The position numbers and the translations under genes are program-made. A stretch of 64,000 bases of DNA, taken from Acinetobacter pragensis. GTDB taxonomy: Bacteria > Pseudomonadota > Gammaproteobacteria > Pseudomonadales > Moraxellaceae. The DNA is taken from positions 1 through 64,000 of the forward strand of contig NZ_LUAW01000045.1 of NCBI RefSeq assembly GCF_001605895.1. The letters run 5' to 3'. Of the stretch, positions 17,651-27,870 are shown in pieces. The notes below the pieces were generated by a model, which worked only from the letters and a program-made list of their open reading frames with translations, was not told where the DNA came from and did no database searches. The stretch's first letter is position 1. Every line of letters begins with the position of its first letter.

Positions 17651-18342
17651 GAGAATGGATTGTCCAATGGCTGACTAAAGTCACTGCCCCATTTTGGAAA
17701 AGCTCACTGTCTATAGATCAGTTTGTGACCGCGCTGCAGGAAACCTTTCACATGGTGTTTTTTGCCATGCTGTTTGGCTGCATCTGGGGCTTTATTCAGG
17801 CCATCATTCTGTTTGTCAGCCGTCCTGCAGGAATTTTACCCAACCGTGTGATTTATCATGGCCTAAACCCCATCGTGAATGCGCTGCGCTCTCTGCCATT
17901 TATTATTTTGCTGATTGCAGTTATTCCTTTAACCAAAGTCCTTGTCGGCACTTCAATTGGCACTTGGGCAGCGATTGTACCGCTGACCATTTATGTAGGC
18001 CCTTATATTGGCCGTTTGATTGAAACTTCATTGCTGGAAGTCAACGAAGGCATCATTGAATCGGCCCAAGCGATGGGCGCTTCGCCTTGGCAAATCATTT
18101 TCAAATTTGTTTTGCCTGAATCACGCAGCTCACTGATTTTAAACTTAACTACAGCCACCATCAGCCTGATTGGCGCAACTGCAATGGCCGGCGCTGTCGG
18201 TGCTGGCGGTATTGGTGATTTGGCGATTTCTTACGGCTATCAGCGTTTTGACACCAGCGTAGTGATTTTAACCGTTATTGTGCTGCTGATTTTAGTTCAG
18301 CTGGTGCAAAGCTTGGGGGACTGGCTGTCCAAAATTCGTTAA
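17647..18342 (+). CDS. metI: Methionine ABC transporter permease MetI
   Basis: A 231-residue inner-membrane permease with about five to six helices. The cytoplasmic coupling motif ESAQAMGASPWQIIFKFVLPES is the EAA loop that docks to MetN. NALRSLPFIILL and AMAGAVGAGGIGDLAI are characteristic of MetI. It is translationally coupled to metN by the ATGA overlap, and a terminator follows. It belongs to the metQ-metN-metI importer that supplies methionine to MetK. Confidence 0.96.
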   Translation: MREWIVQWLTKVTAPFWKSSLSIDQFVTALQETFHMVFFAMLFGCIWGFIQAIILFVSRPAGILPNRVIYHGLNPIVNALRSLPFIILLIAVIPLTKVLVGTSIGTWAAIVPLTIYVGPYIGRLIETSLLEVNEGIIESAQAMGASPWQIIFKFVLPESRSSLILNLTTATISLIGATAMAGAVGAGGIGDLAISYGYQRFDTSVVILTVIVLLILVQLVQSLGDWLSKIR

Positions 18343-18373
18343 CAGCCGTTTCTTTCATACCTGTAAGCACTGT

Positions 18374-18398
18374 AAAACCCTCAAATCGAGGGTTTTTT
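18374..18398 (+). terminator. Terminator after metI
   Basis: Stem aaaaccctc / gagggtttt with an AAAT loop and a T6 run, 31 nt past the stop. Confidence 0.9.
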
Positions 18399-18618
18399 AT
18401 TGTTCAAGTTTTAAGGCTTTTTAAATGGGTCAGTCCATATAAATAAAGTGATTCATCCCGTGTATTTAACAGACATAAACTTAAAGTAAATTGCTTGAAT
18501 GTTTTTGTCAGGCAAGCCCTTTCGTAAGAACCGCTTTAGACAATACAATATGCCGCCACAGACCCATTCATGGGCATTTATAATTCCAGCAATTCATAGA
18601 TAACAACAGGTTCATATA

Positions 18619-19245
18619 ATGAAATATTCTTGGGTTTTTATCCCTTTAATTCTAATCTGCAATAGCACCCAAGCATCCATCGCTCCGTACGACTACATCA
18701 GCAGCATAAAAGTCAACGGTATTGAACTCGCATCGCCTGTTCCCGCTTCGCAAGCAAATGGCCTGCTGAATAAAAACCCAACTAAATTAAAATATGAATA
18801 TTCAGAATGTACCGGCAACACTGAATTTTCCATCAAAACAAAAGAAAAATATTTAAAATTTGAAATTTTTTCTGAGGATAATCCTCAAGTCAAAAATGAC
18901 CAGTTCTATAAAAATAAATATGCATTCTCCCAACTAGGCCAGACCAAAGGAAATATTTGGCTAGAATGGGATCAAGCAGATAAAATCACAGACAACATTC
19001 AAATCGGTCAAAAAACCATAACCGCACAATATAGCTTTCAGCAATTTAAAAAAGATTTTCCGAAGAGTGCGAAATTAGCAGAAGACAGTCTTCCCGCTCA
19101 TGTCATTCTGCTCCCGCCATCAGTTGTTAAATCCGCTTTAAAAACACCAGAAGCATATGATTTACCCTACATTGGAAACTTAGAATTCACATTCAAAAAT
19201 GGAAAACTGGTGAAATTCTTAATTAACCAAGGTATTGCTTGCTAA
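18619..19245 (+). CDS. Exported protein of unknown function
   Basis: A 208-residue protein with a Sec signal peptide (residues 1-19, MKYSWVFIPLILICNSTQAS). The mature part is Lys- and Asn-rich, with alternating polar/hydrophobic stretches that suggest beta structure, and Cys residues in SECTGN and at the very C-terminus (GIAC), which could pair. I recognise no family. It is monocistronic, between the metI terminator and dnaE. Its lower GC than the neighbours hints at a fast-evolving or acquired gene; that is an inference. Confidence 0.8.
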   Translation: MKYSWVFIPLILICNSTQASIAPYDYISSIKVNGIELASPVPASQANGLLNKNPTKLKYEYSECTGNTEFSIKTKEKYLKFEIFSEDNPQVKNDQFYKNKYAFSQLGQTKGNIWLEWDQADKITDNIQIGQKTITAQYSFQQFKKDFPKSAKLAEDSLPAHVILLPPSVVKSALKTPEAYDLPYIGNLEFTFKNGKLVKFLINQGIAC

Positions 19246-19375
19246 ACACCGGTCAGTACAGCGCATTTATTGAAGCGGCAGCGAACAGACAAAACTTCGC
19301 CAATCCTTTTCAATAAACGCAAGTTTAATCTCAGAGCATGCTAAAATAATCAGCTGTTTTCGCAGGGACTCATCT

Positions 19376-22300
19376 ATGCACTTTGTACATCTTGGTATTT
19401 ATACAGAATTTTCGATCACTGAATCTATTGTACGCATACCTGATCTTGTAAAAGCTGCAGCTGCAGATGACATGCCTGCTTTAGCAATTACCGACTTATC
19501 CAACCTGCATGCTGCGGTTAAATTCTATAAAAAGTGCTTAGATAAAGGCATTAAGCCGATCTTTGGCTCAACCATTCGCCTGAATGACGCAGAGCATCGC
19601 GTGACCTTGCTGGCAATGACCAAAAAAGGCTGGCGCAGCTTAACCGAGATTGTTTCTGAAGGCTATATCAGCGGCCAGCAGCTGGACATTCCATGCGTCA
19701 AGAAAGAATGGATTTTAAATCAGCATGAAGATTTAATTGTTCTGCTCGGCCAGCACAGCGATGTCGGTAAAATGCTACTGACCTCGAACCCGCAAAAAGC
19801 TGAACCACTGCTGCAGGAATGGGTCGAAAAATTCGGCAATCGCGTTTATATCGCACTGACCCGAACCAACCGCCCCGGCGAAGATGAGTTCATTCAAGAA
19901 GCCGTTAAACTGGCTAAAAAATATAATATTGGCGTGGTCGCGCACAATGACGTGCACTTTGTCACCGCTGAAGACTATGAAGCGCATGAAGCCCGTGTCT
20001 GCATTGCGGACGGTTATGTCCTAGGTGACAGCCGCCGTCCAAAAAATTACAGCACAGAACAGTACTTCAAATCTGCAGAAGAAATGACCGAACTCTTTTC
20101 GGACATTCCTAGCGCCATTGAAAATACTTATTATATCGCGCAGCGCTGCAACGTATCATTGCGCCTCGGTTTTAACGATTTACCCGATTACCCAATTCCT
20201 GATGGTCACACCATTGACACCTACTTTGAACATTTGTGTCAAGTGGGCCTGGAAGAACGCCTCGATTTTCTATATCCAATCAGTCAACGCGGCGACGATT
20301 GGCCAGATGTCCGTAAGCCTTATGACGAACGCCTTGATTTCGAAATTAAAATTATTTTGCAAATGGGCTTCCCAGGCTACTTCCTCATCGTTATGGACTT
20401 CATTCAGTGGTCTAAAGGCAACGGCGTTCCCGTTGGTCCCGGCCGCGGTTCAGGTGCAGGCTCGCTGGTTGCGTACAGTTTAAAAATTACCGATTTGGAT
20501 CCGCTGCGTTACGATCTGCTCTTCGAACGTTTCTTGAACCCAGAACGGGTCTCCATGCCCGATTTTGACGTCGATTTCTGTATTGCCGGCCGTGACCGTG
20601 TTATTGACTATGTGGCGCGCACCTATGGCCGTGAAGCTGTATCGCAAATTGCAACTTTTGGTACGATGGCCGCAAAAGGCGCCATCCGTGACGTTGCGCG
20701 GGTTTTGGGCAAATCGTACGGTCTAGCTGACCGTATTTCTAAAATGATTCCGACGAAACCTTTGGGCCTCACGCTGGAAGAGTCACTGGAAGCGGAGCCG
20801 CAGCTCAAAGACATTGTGACCAACCCGTCCAATCCGGATAATGATGATGCTGCCGAAATTTGGGAAATGGCGCTGAAGCTGGAAGGCATTACCCGAAATA
20901 CCGGTAAGCATGCCGGCGGCGTAGTCATTGCACCGACAAAACTGACCGATTATTCTGCAGTCATGTGCGAAGCTGACGGTACCAGCCGTGTAGCTCAATT
21001 TGACAAAGATGACGTAGAATCAGCCGGCTTAGTTAAATTCGACTTCTTGGGCCTGCGTAACTTAACCGTTATTGAAGATGCAATTAAGCATATTAATGCG
21101 CGCCCAGACATTACAGAAGCTGTCGATATTTCCTACATTCCATTGGATGACCCTAAGGCCTACGCGGTCTTCGCCACTGCAAATACCACTGCGGTATTCC
21201 AGTTTGAATCCGTCGGCATGAAAAAAATGCTGAAGGACGCGCGTCCAAGCAAATTTGAAGAAATTATCGCCTTCGTGTCCTTGTACCGTCCAGGCCCAAT
21301 GGATCTGATTCCTGACTTCATTTTCCGTATGCATGGCGGTGAGTTTGAATACCTGCATCCTTTGCTTGAAAAAGTTTTAGAACCGACTTACGGCATTATG
21401 GTGTATCAGGAACAGGTTATGCAGGCCGCTCAGTTCTGTGCCGGCTATACTTTGGGCGGCGCCGATTTGCTGCGCCGCGCGATGGGTAAAAAGAAAGTTG
21501 AAGAGATGGTGAAACACCGTCAGATCTTCATTGAAGGCGCCGCGAAAAAAGATATTGATACTGATACTGCGAACCATATCTTCGATTATATGGAAAAATT
21601 CGCAGGTTATGGCTTCAACAAATCACATGCGGCGGCGTATGCCTTAGTCGCCTATCAAACTGCTTGGCTGAAAGCGCATTTCCCTGCAGAGTTCATGTCT
21701 GCCGTAATGACATCGGAAATGCAAAACACCGATAACGTCGTCTTCATTATTGATGACTGCCGCAGCAACGGTTTAGAAGTGCTGCCGCCATCTGTCAATA
21801 TGTCTTTGTATAACTTCCACGCCAGCGACCCAAAAACCATTGTATATGGCTTAGGCGCAATTAAAGGCGTCGGTGAAGCAGCAATGCAGTCAGTAATTGA
21901 CTCCCGCATTCAGGAAGGCCCTTACCGCGATTTATTTGACTTCTGCCACCGTATCGATTTAAAGAAAATCAATAAGCGTACATTGGAAGCCTTAATCCGC
22001 GCAGGCGCATTAGACTGTTTAGGTATAGAACGCTCGAGCTTAATGGCCCAGCTGCCAGAGGCTGTACAGGCAGCAGACCAAGCGCGCCACAACCGTGAAA
22101 CAGGCATCATGGATTTGTTTGGCGAAGTTGAAGAAGTTCAGCGCAAACCCGCAAAACCAGTTAAGCCTTGGTCAGATGAAGTCCGCCTGAAAGGTGAAAA
22201 AGATACGCTAGGCTTGTATTTAACAGGCCATCCAATTGACGTTTACCGCCCCGAACTAAAATCATTCGTTTCACAGCGTATTAATGAATTGACACCGACG

Positions 22301-22948
22301 CGGCGCGGTGTGACAACAGTTTTTGCAGGTTTAGTGGTGGATGTCGCCAACTTCCCGAACCGTATGATGATCACTTTGGATGATGGTACTGCCCGTATTG
22401 AAGTCTCTGCAAATCATGAGCGGTTTCAGCGTTTTAAAGAAATTATTCAGCCTGAAAAAGTTGTCGTGATTGAAGGCGAGATTTATGAACGGGAAGGTTT
22501 TGACCGCCCCATGGGACGGTTAAGCAAAGCGTTCAATCTGAATGAAATCCGGCAGAAAAGAGCCAACAGCATTCAAATCACGCTGGATGCTGAGCACATC
22601 AGCAAAACATTAACACAAGATATTCAGCATATTATTGCGCCGTATTGCAATGTGGACATGTGCAGCCACATCCCGCTTCAGCTTAAGCTGGACTTCGCTT
22701 ATGCATCAGTTGAACTGCATTGCGGCGCCAATTGGAACATTGCCCCGCTGGATGAAGCACTCAGTAAGCTGCGCGAATACTTTGGCAAAGAAGCGCTCTA
22801 TATTGAATATCATGTCAAGTCTAAAGCAGCTAAGGCCGTCAGCTATGAACAGGCTCAGCCAGCCAATATCGCTCCGCCGCCGCCAGATATGAGCATGGAT
22901 GATGCAATGGATTTATATCAAGCAGAAGCTGTAAATCAATATTCATGA
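19376..22948 (+). CDS. dnaE: DNA polymerase III alpha subunit DnaE
   Basis: The 1190-residue catalytic subunit of the replicative polymerase. The N-terminal PHP domain opens MHFVHLGIYTEFSITES. The palm has GPGRGSGAGSLVAY and the catalytic pair in MPDFDVDF, with the third carboxylate in KFDFLGLRN. Fingers and beta-clamp-binding regions follow, then the HhH motif (IKGVGEAAM) and an OB fold around 980-1060. AGGGA lies 9 nt before the ATG. The length is typical. In enterics dnaE follows lpxB-rnhB, but here it stands alone after a small exported protein. Confidence 0.98.
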   Translation: MHFVHLGIYTEFSITESIVRIPDLVKAAAADDMPALAITDLSNLHAAVKFYKKCLDKGIKPIFGSTIRLNDAEHRVTLLAMTKKGWRSLTEIVSEGYISGQQLDIPCVKKEWILNQHEDLIVLLGQHSDVGKMLLTSNPQKAEPLLQEWVEKFGNRVYIALTRTNRPGEDEFIQEAVKLAKKYNIGVVAHNDVHFVTAEDYEAHEARVCIADGYVLGDSRRPKNYSTEQYFKSAEEMTELFSDIPSAIENTYYIAQRCNVSLRLGFNDLPDYPIPDGHTIDTYFEHLCQVGLEERLDFLYPISQRGDDWPDVRKPYDERLDFEIKIILQMGFPGYFLIVMDFIQWSKGNGVPVGPGRGSGAGSLVAYSLKITDLDPLRYDLLFERFLNPERVSMPDFDVDFCIAGRDRVIDYVARTYGREAVSQIATFGTMAAKGAIRDVARVLGKSYGLADRISKMIPTKPLGLTLEESLEAEPQLKDIVTNPSNPDNDDAAEIWEMALKLEGITRNTGKHAGGVVIAPTKLTDYSAVMCEADGTSRVAQFDKDDVESAGLVKFDFLGLRNLTVIEDAIKHINARPDITEAVDISYIPLDDPKAYAVFATANTTAVFQFESVGMKKMLKDARPSKFEEIIAFVSLYRPGPMDLIPDFIFRMHGGEFEYLHPLLEKVLEPTYGIMVYQEQVMQAAQFCAGYTLGGADLLRRAMGKKKVEEMVKHRQIFIEGAAKKDIDTDTANHIFDYMEKFAGYGFNKSHAAAYALVAYQTAWLKAHFPAEFMSAVMTSEMQNTDNVVFIIDDCRSNGLEVLPPSVNMSLYNFHASDPKTIVYGLGAIKGVGEAAMQSVIDSRIQEGPYRDLFDFCHRIDLKKINKRTLEALIRAGALDCLGIERSSLMAQLPEAVQAADQARHNRETGIMDLFGEVEEVQRKPAKPVKPWSDEVRLKGEKDTLGLYLTGHPIDVYRPELKSFVSQRINELTPTRRGVTTVFAGLVVDVANFPNRMMITLDDGTARIEVSANHERFQRFKEIIQPEKVVVIEGEIYEREGFDRPMGRLSKAFNLNEIRQKRANSIQITLDAEHISKTLTQDIQHIIAPYCNVDMCSHIPLQLKLDFAYASVELHCGANWNIAPLDEALSKLREYFGKEALYIEYHVKSKAAKAVSYEQAQPANIAPPPPDMSMDDAMDLYQAEAVNQYS

Positions 22949-23002
22949 TGTATAGCGCTTGAGCCAGCTGTTAACTTTTAAATATTTAAATTTGGAACAA
23001 GA

Positions 23003-23845
23003 ATGAGTCAAATTGACAATGCCGCTGTTTCAGCGCATCTCTCCCATGTCCGTATTGTCATGGTCAATACCACGTTACCCGCGAATATCGGCAGCGCGCT
23101 TCGCGCCATGAAAACCATGGGCCTGTCCAAGCTGGTTCTGGTGGCGCCAAAAACCTATCCGCACCCTGACATTGACGCACTGGCAGCAGGTGCGTCCGAT
23201 TTAATCGAACAAATTGAAATCGTTGAAACATTAGAAGAAGCCATTAAAGACTGCCATATTGTTTTTGGCACCAGTGCCCGCAGCCGCACTATTCCATGGC
23301 CTTTGCTGGACGCGCGTCCAGCTGCAGAAATGTCGCTGAAAGCGGTGTCTGAAAATCAGCAGGAAATTGCCGTTGTCTTTGGCCGTGAAGACCGGGGCCT
23401 TACCAATGAAGAATTGGCAATGGCCAATTATCATGTGACTATTCCTGTCAACAGCGAATACGGCGTATTGAATGTCGCTCAAGCCATTCAAGTCATTTGC
23501 TATGAAATGCGTATGGCAGCGATGGCGTATATTGAACAAGGCGTTAATCCTGAAGCGCAAATGCACGTGACAGACGATATTGACATGCAATGGGATGAGC
23601 CGCTAGTCACGCACGAGCAAATGGAACAGTTTTACCCGCATTTAGAAAAAATGCTGGCTGAAATTGAATTTATGGACCCTAAAAATCCAAGATTATTACC
23701 TTTACGCTTGCGTCGCCTTTTTGGACGTATACAATTAGATCGTATGGAATATCATTTACTTCGCGGTATATTTACCCGAGTACAGGCATTAAATAACGGT
23801 ACATGGAAAAAATCTAAGGATAAAGAGGATCAATCTAATGCTTAA
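23003..23845 (+). CDS. trmJ: tRNA (cytidine/uridine-2'-O-)-methyltransferase TrmJ
   Basis: A 280-residue SPOUT-class enzyme that 2'-O-methylates position 32 of several tRNAs. [20 protein letters not shown] is the family's N-terminal signature. The knotted SAM site shows [14 protein letters not shown] and [14 protein letters not shown]-terminal helical extension of about 100 residues follows. The ribosome-binding site is weak (GGAAC). The 3' end overlaps cysE by 8 nt, so the two are translationally coupled. In many gammaproteobacteria trmJ is next to the isc genes; here the partner is cysE. Confidence 0.94.
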   Translation: MSQIDNAAVSAHLSHVRIVMVNTTLPANIGSALRAMKTMGLSKLVLVAPKTYPHPDIDALAAGASDLIEQIEIVETLEEAIKDCHIVFGTSARSRTIPWPLLDARPAAEMSLKAVSENQQEIAVVFGREDRGLTNEELAMANYHVTIPVNSEYGVLNVAQAIQVICYEMRMAAMAYIEQGVNPEAQMHVTDDIDMQWDEPLVTHEQMEQFYPHLEKMLAEIEFMDPKNPRLLPLRLRRLFGRIQLDRMEYHLLRGIFTRVQALNNGTWKKSKDKEDQSNA

Positions 23846-24647
23846 ACAGCTCAAAGAAGATATCCAAGCTGTATTCGCGCGCGATCCTGCGGCTCGGAAC
23901 ACGCTTGAAGTTTTAACCACTTATCCGGGCATTCATGCCCTGCTCATGCACCGTGTTGCGCATGAACTGTGGACTAAAGACTGTAAAGGCTCTGCACGCC
24001 TTTTATCTTCTTTTAGCCGTTTTGCCACGGGCATTGAGATTCATCCGGGCGCGAAAATCGGACGCCGCTTTTTTATCGACCATGGCATGGGCGTAGTCAT
24101 TGGTGAAACAGCTGAAATTGGCGATGACGTGACCTTGTATCACGGTGTAACTCTAGGCGGAACAACCTGGAATAAAGGCAAACGCCACCCAACGCTTGAA
24201 GATGGCGTCGTTGTAGGCGCTGGCGCCAAAATTCTTGGGCCTTTCACGGTCGGGAAGAATGCCAAAGTCGGTTCGAATGCCGTGGTGACCAAAGAAGTGC
24301 CGCCTGAAACGACTGCCGTTGGCAATCCTGCGCGCTTTATTACTAAAAACAAACCGAAAGATAACGAAGAAAGTAGCCGCCGCGATTATGCCGAAAGCAT
24401 TGGTTTTCAGGCTTATGCCGCAACGCAGGAGCAGTCTGATCCTATCTTGGACGGCATGCGTGTTTTGCTGGACCGTATTCAGCTGAACGAAAAGCGCATG
24501 AATACCTTGTGCCAGCGCTTGTCGCTGCTTGATCCGACATTTAAAAAGCAGCAATTAAATGAACAGCCATTCAGTGATGAAGAACTGCAAATTATTGAAG
24601 ATGCCAAACGTGAATGCGAAGCGCAAAGCAGTCAATCCAAAGCATAA
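23838..24647 (+). CDS. cysE: Serine O-acetyltransferase CysE
   Basis: A 269-residue left-handed beta-helix acetyltransferase that makes O-acetylserine, the carbon skeleton for cysteine. [21 protein letters not shown] precedes the hexapeptide domain. The catalytic/substrate block [12 protein letters not shown] and [10 protein letters not shown] are intact. The beta-helix ends in [11 protein letters not shown] and VGNPAR. A 90-residue C-terminal tail, polar and helical, is longer than in E. coli CysE. It overlaps trmJ by 8 nt, and a terminator follows. Confidence 0.95.
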   Translation: MLKQLKEDIQAVFARDPAARNTLEVLTTYPGIHALLMHRVAHELWTKDCKGSARLLSSFSRFATGIEIHPGAKIGRRFFIDHGMGVVIGETAEIGDDVTLYHGVTLGGTTWNKGKRHPTLEDGVVVGAGAKILGPFTVGKNAKVGSNAVVTKEVPPETTAVGNPARFITKNKPKDNEESSRRDYAESIGFQAYAATQEQSDPILDGMRVLLDRIQLNEKRMNTLCQRLSLLDPTFKKQQLNEQPFSDEELQIIEDAKRECEAQSSQSKA

Positions 24648-24688
24648 CACTAACCGTGAATAACGCTTAAGTGCTCAGTAACTGACTT

Positions 24689-24732
24689 GCATGTTTGCTT
24701 GAGTTTTTTTAGACTGCAAACATGCCTTTTTT
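24689..24732 (+). terminator. Terminator after cysE
   Basis: Perfect 10-bp arms gcatgtttgc / gcaaacatgc with a 17-nt loop, followed by T6. Confidence 0.8.
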
Positions 24733-24764
24733 AAGTTTTAAAATAAATCAAATGGAAGATCACT

Positions 24765-25676
24765 ATGACGCTTAAGCCCTTGGCCGTTGCCTTAGTTGCT
24801 TTAACTCTTGCCGCTTGCGGAAGCGCCCCGACTAAAAATAAAAATCCTGAAGGCGCAATGATTTTTGCTGAGCCTGAACTGACACCGCCGTTCTATGCAT
24901 TAAACCCATTTAATTATGATGCGCCGCCTCCATTTGAAATTGACCTGCAAAAAGCAGCGTCTCAGCCTGTAACAAAAATGGAAGTCAATTTAGCCAGCGA
25001 CCCGTCTAAAAAAATGACTTTAGATGTTAACCGCCTGATCATTCCAACGGTGAACAGCAAAGTCCGTTCTATGAAATATGCAGCGCTTGCTGGCGACAAT
25101 GAAATTGATATCACTGAAATTGATGACTTTTTGCAATTAGTCGAAGGCAAAGCGCGTCACTATCCGCCACGCTTTGTACAGCGTCAAGAACGTAAAGGTT
25201 TCGAAGCAAAACTTAAAGAAGTTACACAGCAGCTGGACACGCTAGCATCTAAAGACAATGCTTCTTTTGATGTTTTAATCCGTGCTTTCAAAGCCAGCGT
25301 TATGGCGCGTAATCTGGACTTAGGTTCAGTCTACACCACGAAATCTTTAACTTATGCGCAGCGCATTCTAAAAATCAACCAAGATGATGCTGAAGCAAAC
25401 TTCTGGTTCGGTTTTGGCTTGTCTGAAGGCGGCGGTCAGCGTGAAGCGATCCCTTATCTGGACAAAGCGATGAAAGCGGGCGTGCAAGAAGCTTATCTAT
25501 CTGCCGCCAACAACTACATTGCGATGGAACAAAAGAAAAGCGCGATCAATGTACTGAAAAACTACAAAGTCAAATATCCGCAAGAAGGTGAAATTGCTGA
25601 CCGCTTAATTCAAGAAATTGAAAAGCAAGGCCGCTGGAATGTATGGCAAGTTTTAAACCCGCCTAAAGCGTCTTAA
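24765..25676 (+). CDS. TPR-containing lipoprotein of unknown function
   Basis: A 303-residue lipoprotein: signal peptide with lipobox LAAC (Cys about 18), then a Pro-rich linker (PPFYALNPFNYDAPPPFEID). A helical C-terminal half follows with tetratricopeptide-like repeats (AQRILKINQDDAEANFWFGFGLSEGGGQREAIPYLDKAMKAG is two helices of the TPR type). It is likely an envelope scaffold. GGAAG lies 8 nt before the ATG. Monocistronic, with a strong terminator. No specific function recognised. Confidence 0.85.
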   Translation: MTLKPLAVALVALTLAACGSAPTKNKNPEGAMIFAEPELTPPFYALNPFNYDAPPPFEIDLQKAASQPVTKMEVNLASDPSKKMTLDVNRLIIPTVNSKVRSMKYAALAGDNEIDITEIDDFLQLVEGKARHYPPRFVQRQERKGFEAKLKEVTQQLDTLASKDNASFDVLIRAFKASVMARNLDLGSVYTTKSLTYAQRILKINQDDAEANFWFGFGLSEGGGQREAIPYLDKAMKAGVQEAYLSAANNYIAMEQKKSAINVLKNYKVKYPQEGEIADRLIQEIEKQGRWNVWQVLNPPKAS

Positions 25677-25685
25677 TGCTTGAAT

Positions 25686-25717
25686 AAAAAAAAGGCCATT
25701 TTATTGGCCTTTTTTTT
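25686..25717 (+). terminator. Terminator after the TPR lipoprotein gene
   Basis: Stem aaaaaaaaggccat / ttggcctttttttt around a short TTTA loop, 10 nt past the stop. Confidence 0.9.
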
Positions 25718-25792
25718 ATTTAGGCGAATTGAAAAAGCTGAGGATTGCCGTATGATTTAATCATTGAAAATTCGAATCATTGTGAACACAGT

Positions 25793-27796
25793 ATGCAGCA
25801 TAAAATCAATAAATTACTGCTTACGGGATTACTGAGCACACTGATGCTTAGCGGTTGCCAAGTAGTCAGCGTAAAAAATCAGGCTTTAAACGTCACCATT
25901 GCCAACGAGCGCGACAGTATTCTGTCACGCAACAAACTCAGTGAAGCCAGCTTGAATGTGCTTTCAATGACTGGACGCGAAGCAAAAATCTGCACTGAAT
26001 CGCCAGAAAGCTGTGTGAATGAAATTAAGCAAATTCCCCAGATTTTAGATGAACAGCTGCTGTCGACCGCCAGTGAACTCTATCTCGCAAAAGCCATAGA
26101 ACTCGAAAACTCAGCGGAATGCAAAATCAGCCCGTTAACCAAGCATACATCTCAGGAAAATCAGCAAATACAGCAGGTTTCTTATGATAAATGTTTAGAC
26201 CAGCAGCTGAATATGCTTGATAAAAGTATCCGCTACAGCTACGCCTACATGTTTAAAACCAAACGCGGGCCGCAAGACCGTATTTTTGACAACAGACAGG
26301 TACAGATTCGAGATTTCTACAATCAGAGCATTGCGAAACTCGTCAATACTTACGCATTGCGCTATAAGCCGACTGAAGTCACCAGCCAAATTAAAATTGG
26401 GCAAAGCACGTATAACATTGACTTTGACAATTACCCTGAGCTCAAAAAACGTAAAATCGAACAGCTGATGTCTACGTACAATCTGAACTTTTCAGGTTTA
26501 CGTTCAATCACCCGAAGAGACGGTTTCGGTTCTGAATTTTTAGTTGTTCTGCCCGATGATGCCCCAAAAACGACAGGCAAAGCCAAATACATTATTGACC
26601 CGAACAGCTATAAATACACAAATGGCATGAACCCGAACATTCATCAGGCGCGCTATTTAGCGGCAACACTGACGGCAGAGCCTGCTTCTGCAGCTTCAGT
26701 TGATGAAATTTTAAAAAATTCAAATTTTCAAATTAAAGCGTATGATCCTTATAAATATGAAGATCTGACCATTGGCGCTAAGCAATATCCGCTGGCAGCA
26801 AACTTTTCTGCCCCTTACGGCCTTTGGCTTGCGCAAAACAATTTAGGGAAATCTGCATTTTTGTCCTTGATAGACCGTGATGAGCAGCTGACCATGCCTC
26901 ACCTGTTTATGCTGGAGCCATACAACCCAAATAAAAAAATCATTGTTCTGGTGCACGGTCTGGCCAGCAGCCCCGAAGCTTGGATACGCCTGACCAATGA
27001 TATGATGGGCGACCCTGTACTGCGGGAACACTACCAGGTCTGGCAGGTATTCTATTCAACCAATATGCCGATTGTTGAGAGCCGCTTTCAAATTTATTCC
27101 ATTTTAACGCAGGCTTTTGCACAAGTCGGCAGTCAGGCGCCTGCCAAGAAAGACGCCGTCTTAATTGGCCATAGCATGGGCGGCATTATCGCCCGTTTGC
27201 TGGTAAGCGATGCTGATGTTACACAAGATGCGCTTAAAATGATGAACTCGCGCCAAATTAACCAATATAAAAATATCAATGTGGTCAAAGACCGCTTGGT
27301 CATGAAAGACATTCCTAATTTCAGCCGCGCCATTTTCCTGTCGTCCCCCCACCGCGGGACAGAGTTTGCTGACCGCTGGTTCACCAAAGCCGCTCGTAAA
27401 ATAATTAAGCTGCCTGGCGCATTCCTTTCTGCCATGGCCGATGTATTAACTCAAGAAGAAGACCTTAGAGACCTGTTCAAAGAGATTGATCATGGCCTGA
27501 TTCAAAATGGACCCAGCGATTTAAGCTATAAATCAAAATTTATCGCCTTAACTGAAAACATCATGCCCAAACCAGGCATGAAATATCATTCTATTATTGG
27601 CAATGCGACAAAAAGCGATGATCTGAATCTCATTACAGATGATGTCGTTCCTTATAAAAGCGCGCATTTAGATGGCGCTCTTTCTGAAAAAATCCTAAAG
27701 GGTGGACATTCTATTCAAGAAACCCCTGAAGCCGTGCTGGAACTGCGCCGAATTCTGCGCCTACATTTGACTGAACTGGGCTTATATAAGCCATAA
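25793..27796 (+). CDS. Large lipoprotein with C-terminal alpha/beta-hydrolase (lipase/esterase-like) domain
   Basis: A 667-residue lipoprotein. The signal peptide ends in lipobox LSGC (residues 23-26 from MQHKINKLL). The first 360 or so residues are of unknown type and include several Cys (KICTESPESCVNE). The second half is a serine hydrolase: oxyanion-strand LVHGLASSPEAW, nucleophile elbow IGHSMGG, and a late catalytic-type Asp and His (DDVVP and GGHSIQE). Start 25793 is chosen because it begins the signal peptide; the longer frame from 25745 lacks one. It probably acts on lipids or esters at the outer or inner membrane surface; the substrate is unknown. Confidence 0.88.
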   Translation: MQHKINKLLLTGLLSTLMLSGCQVVSVKNQALNVTIANERDSILSRNKLSEASLNVLSMTGREAKICTESPESCVNEIKQIPQILDEQLLSTASELYLAKAIELENSAECKISPLTKHTSQENQQIQQVSYDKCLDQQLNMLDKSIRYSYAYMFKTKRGPQDRIFDNRQVQIRDFYNQSIAKLVNTYALRYKPTEVTSQIKIGQSTYNIDFDNYPELKKRKIEQLMSTYNLNFSGLRSITRRDGFGSEFLVVLPDDAPKTTGKAKYIIDPNSYKYTNGMNPNIHQARYLAATLTAEPASAASVDEILKNSNFQIKAYDPYKYEDLTIGAKQYPLAANFSAPYGLWLAQNNLGKSAFLSLIDRDEQLTMPHLFMLEPYNPNKKIIVLVHGLASSPEAWIRLTNDMMGDPVLREHYQVWQVFYSTNMPIVESRFQIYSILTQAFAQVGSQAPAKKDAVLIGHSMGGIIARLLVSDADVTQDALKMMNSRQINQYKNINVVKDRLVMKDIPNFSRAIFLSSPHRGTEFADRWFTKAARKIIKLPGAFLSAMADVLTQEEDLRDLFKEIDHGLIQNGPSDLSYKSKFIALTENIMPKPGMKYHSIIGNATKSDDLNLITDDVVPYKSAHLDGALSEKILKGGHSIQETPEAVLELRRILRLHLTELGLYKP

Positions 27797-27839
27797 GCAC
27801 TGCAGCTCAGCTGCTTGAGCAGTAACTATTATTAAAATT

Positions 27840-27870
27840 AAAAAAACCAGCCGCTAGGCTGGTTTTTTTA
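27840..27870 (+). terminator. Terminator after the hydrolase lipoprotein gene
   Basis: Stem aaaaaaccagcc / ggctggttttttt with loop gcta, 43 nt past the stop. Confidence 0.9.
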
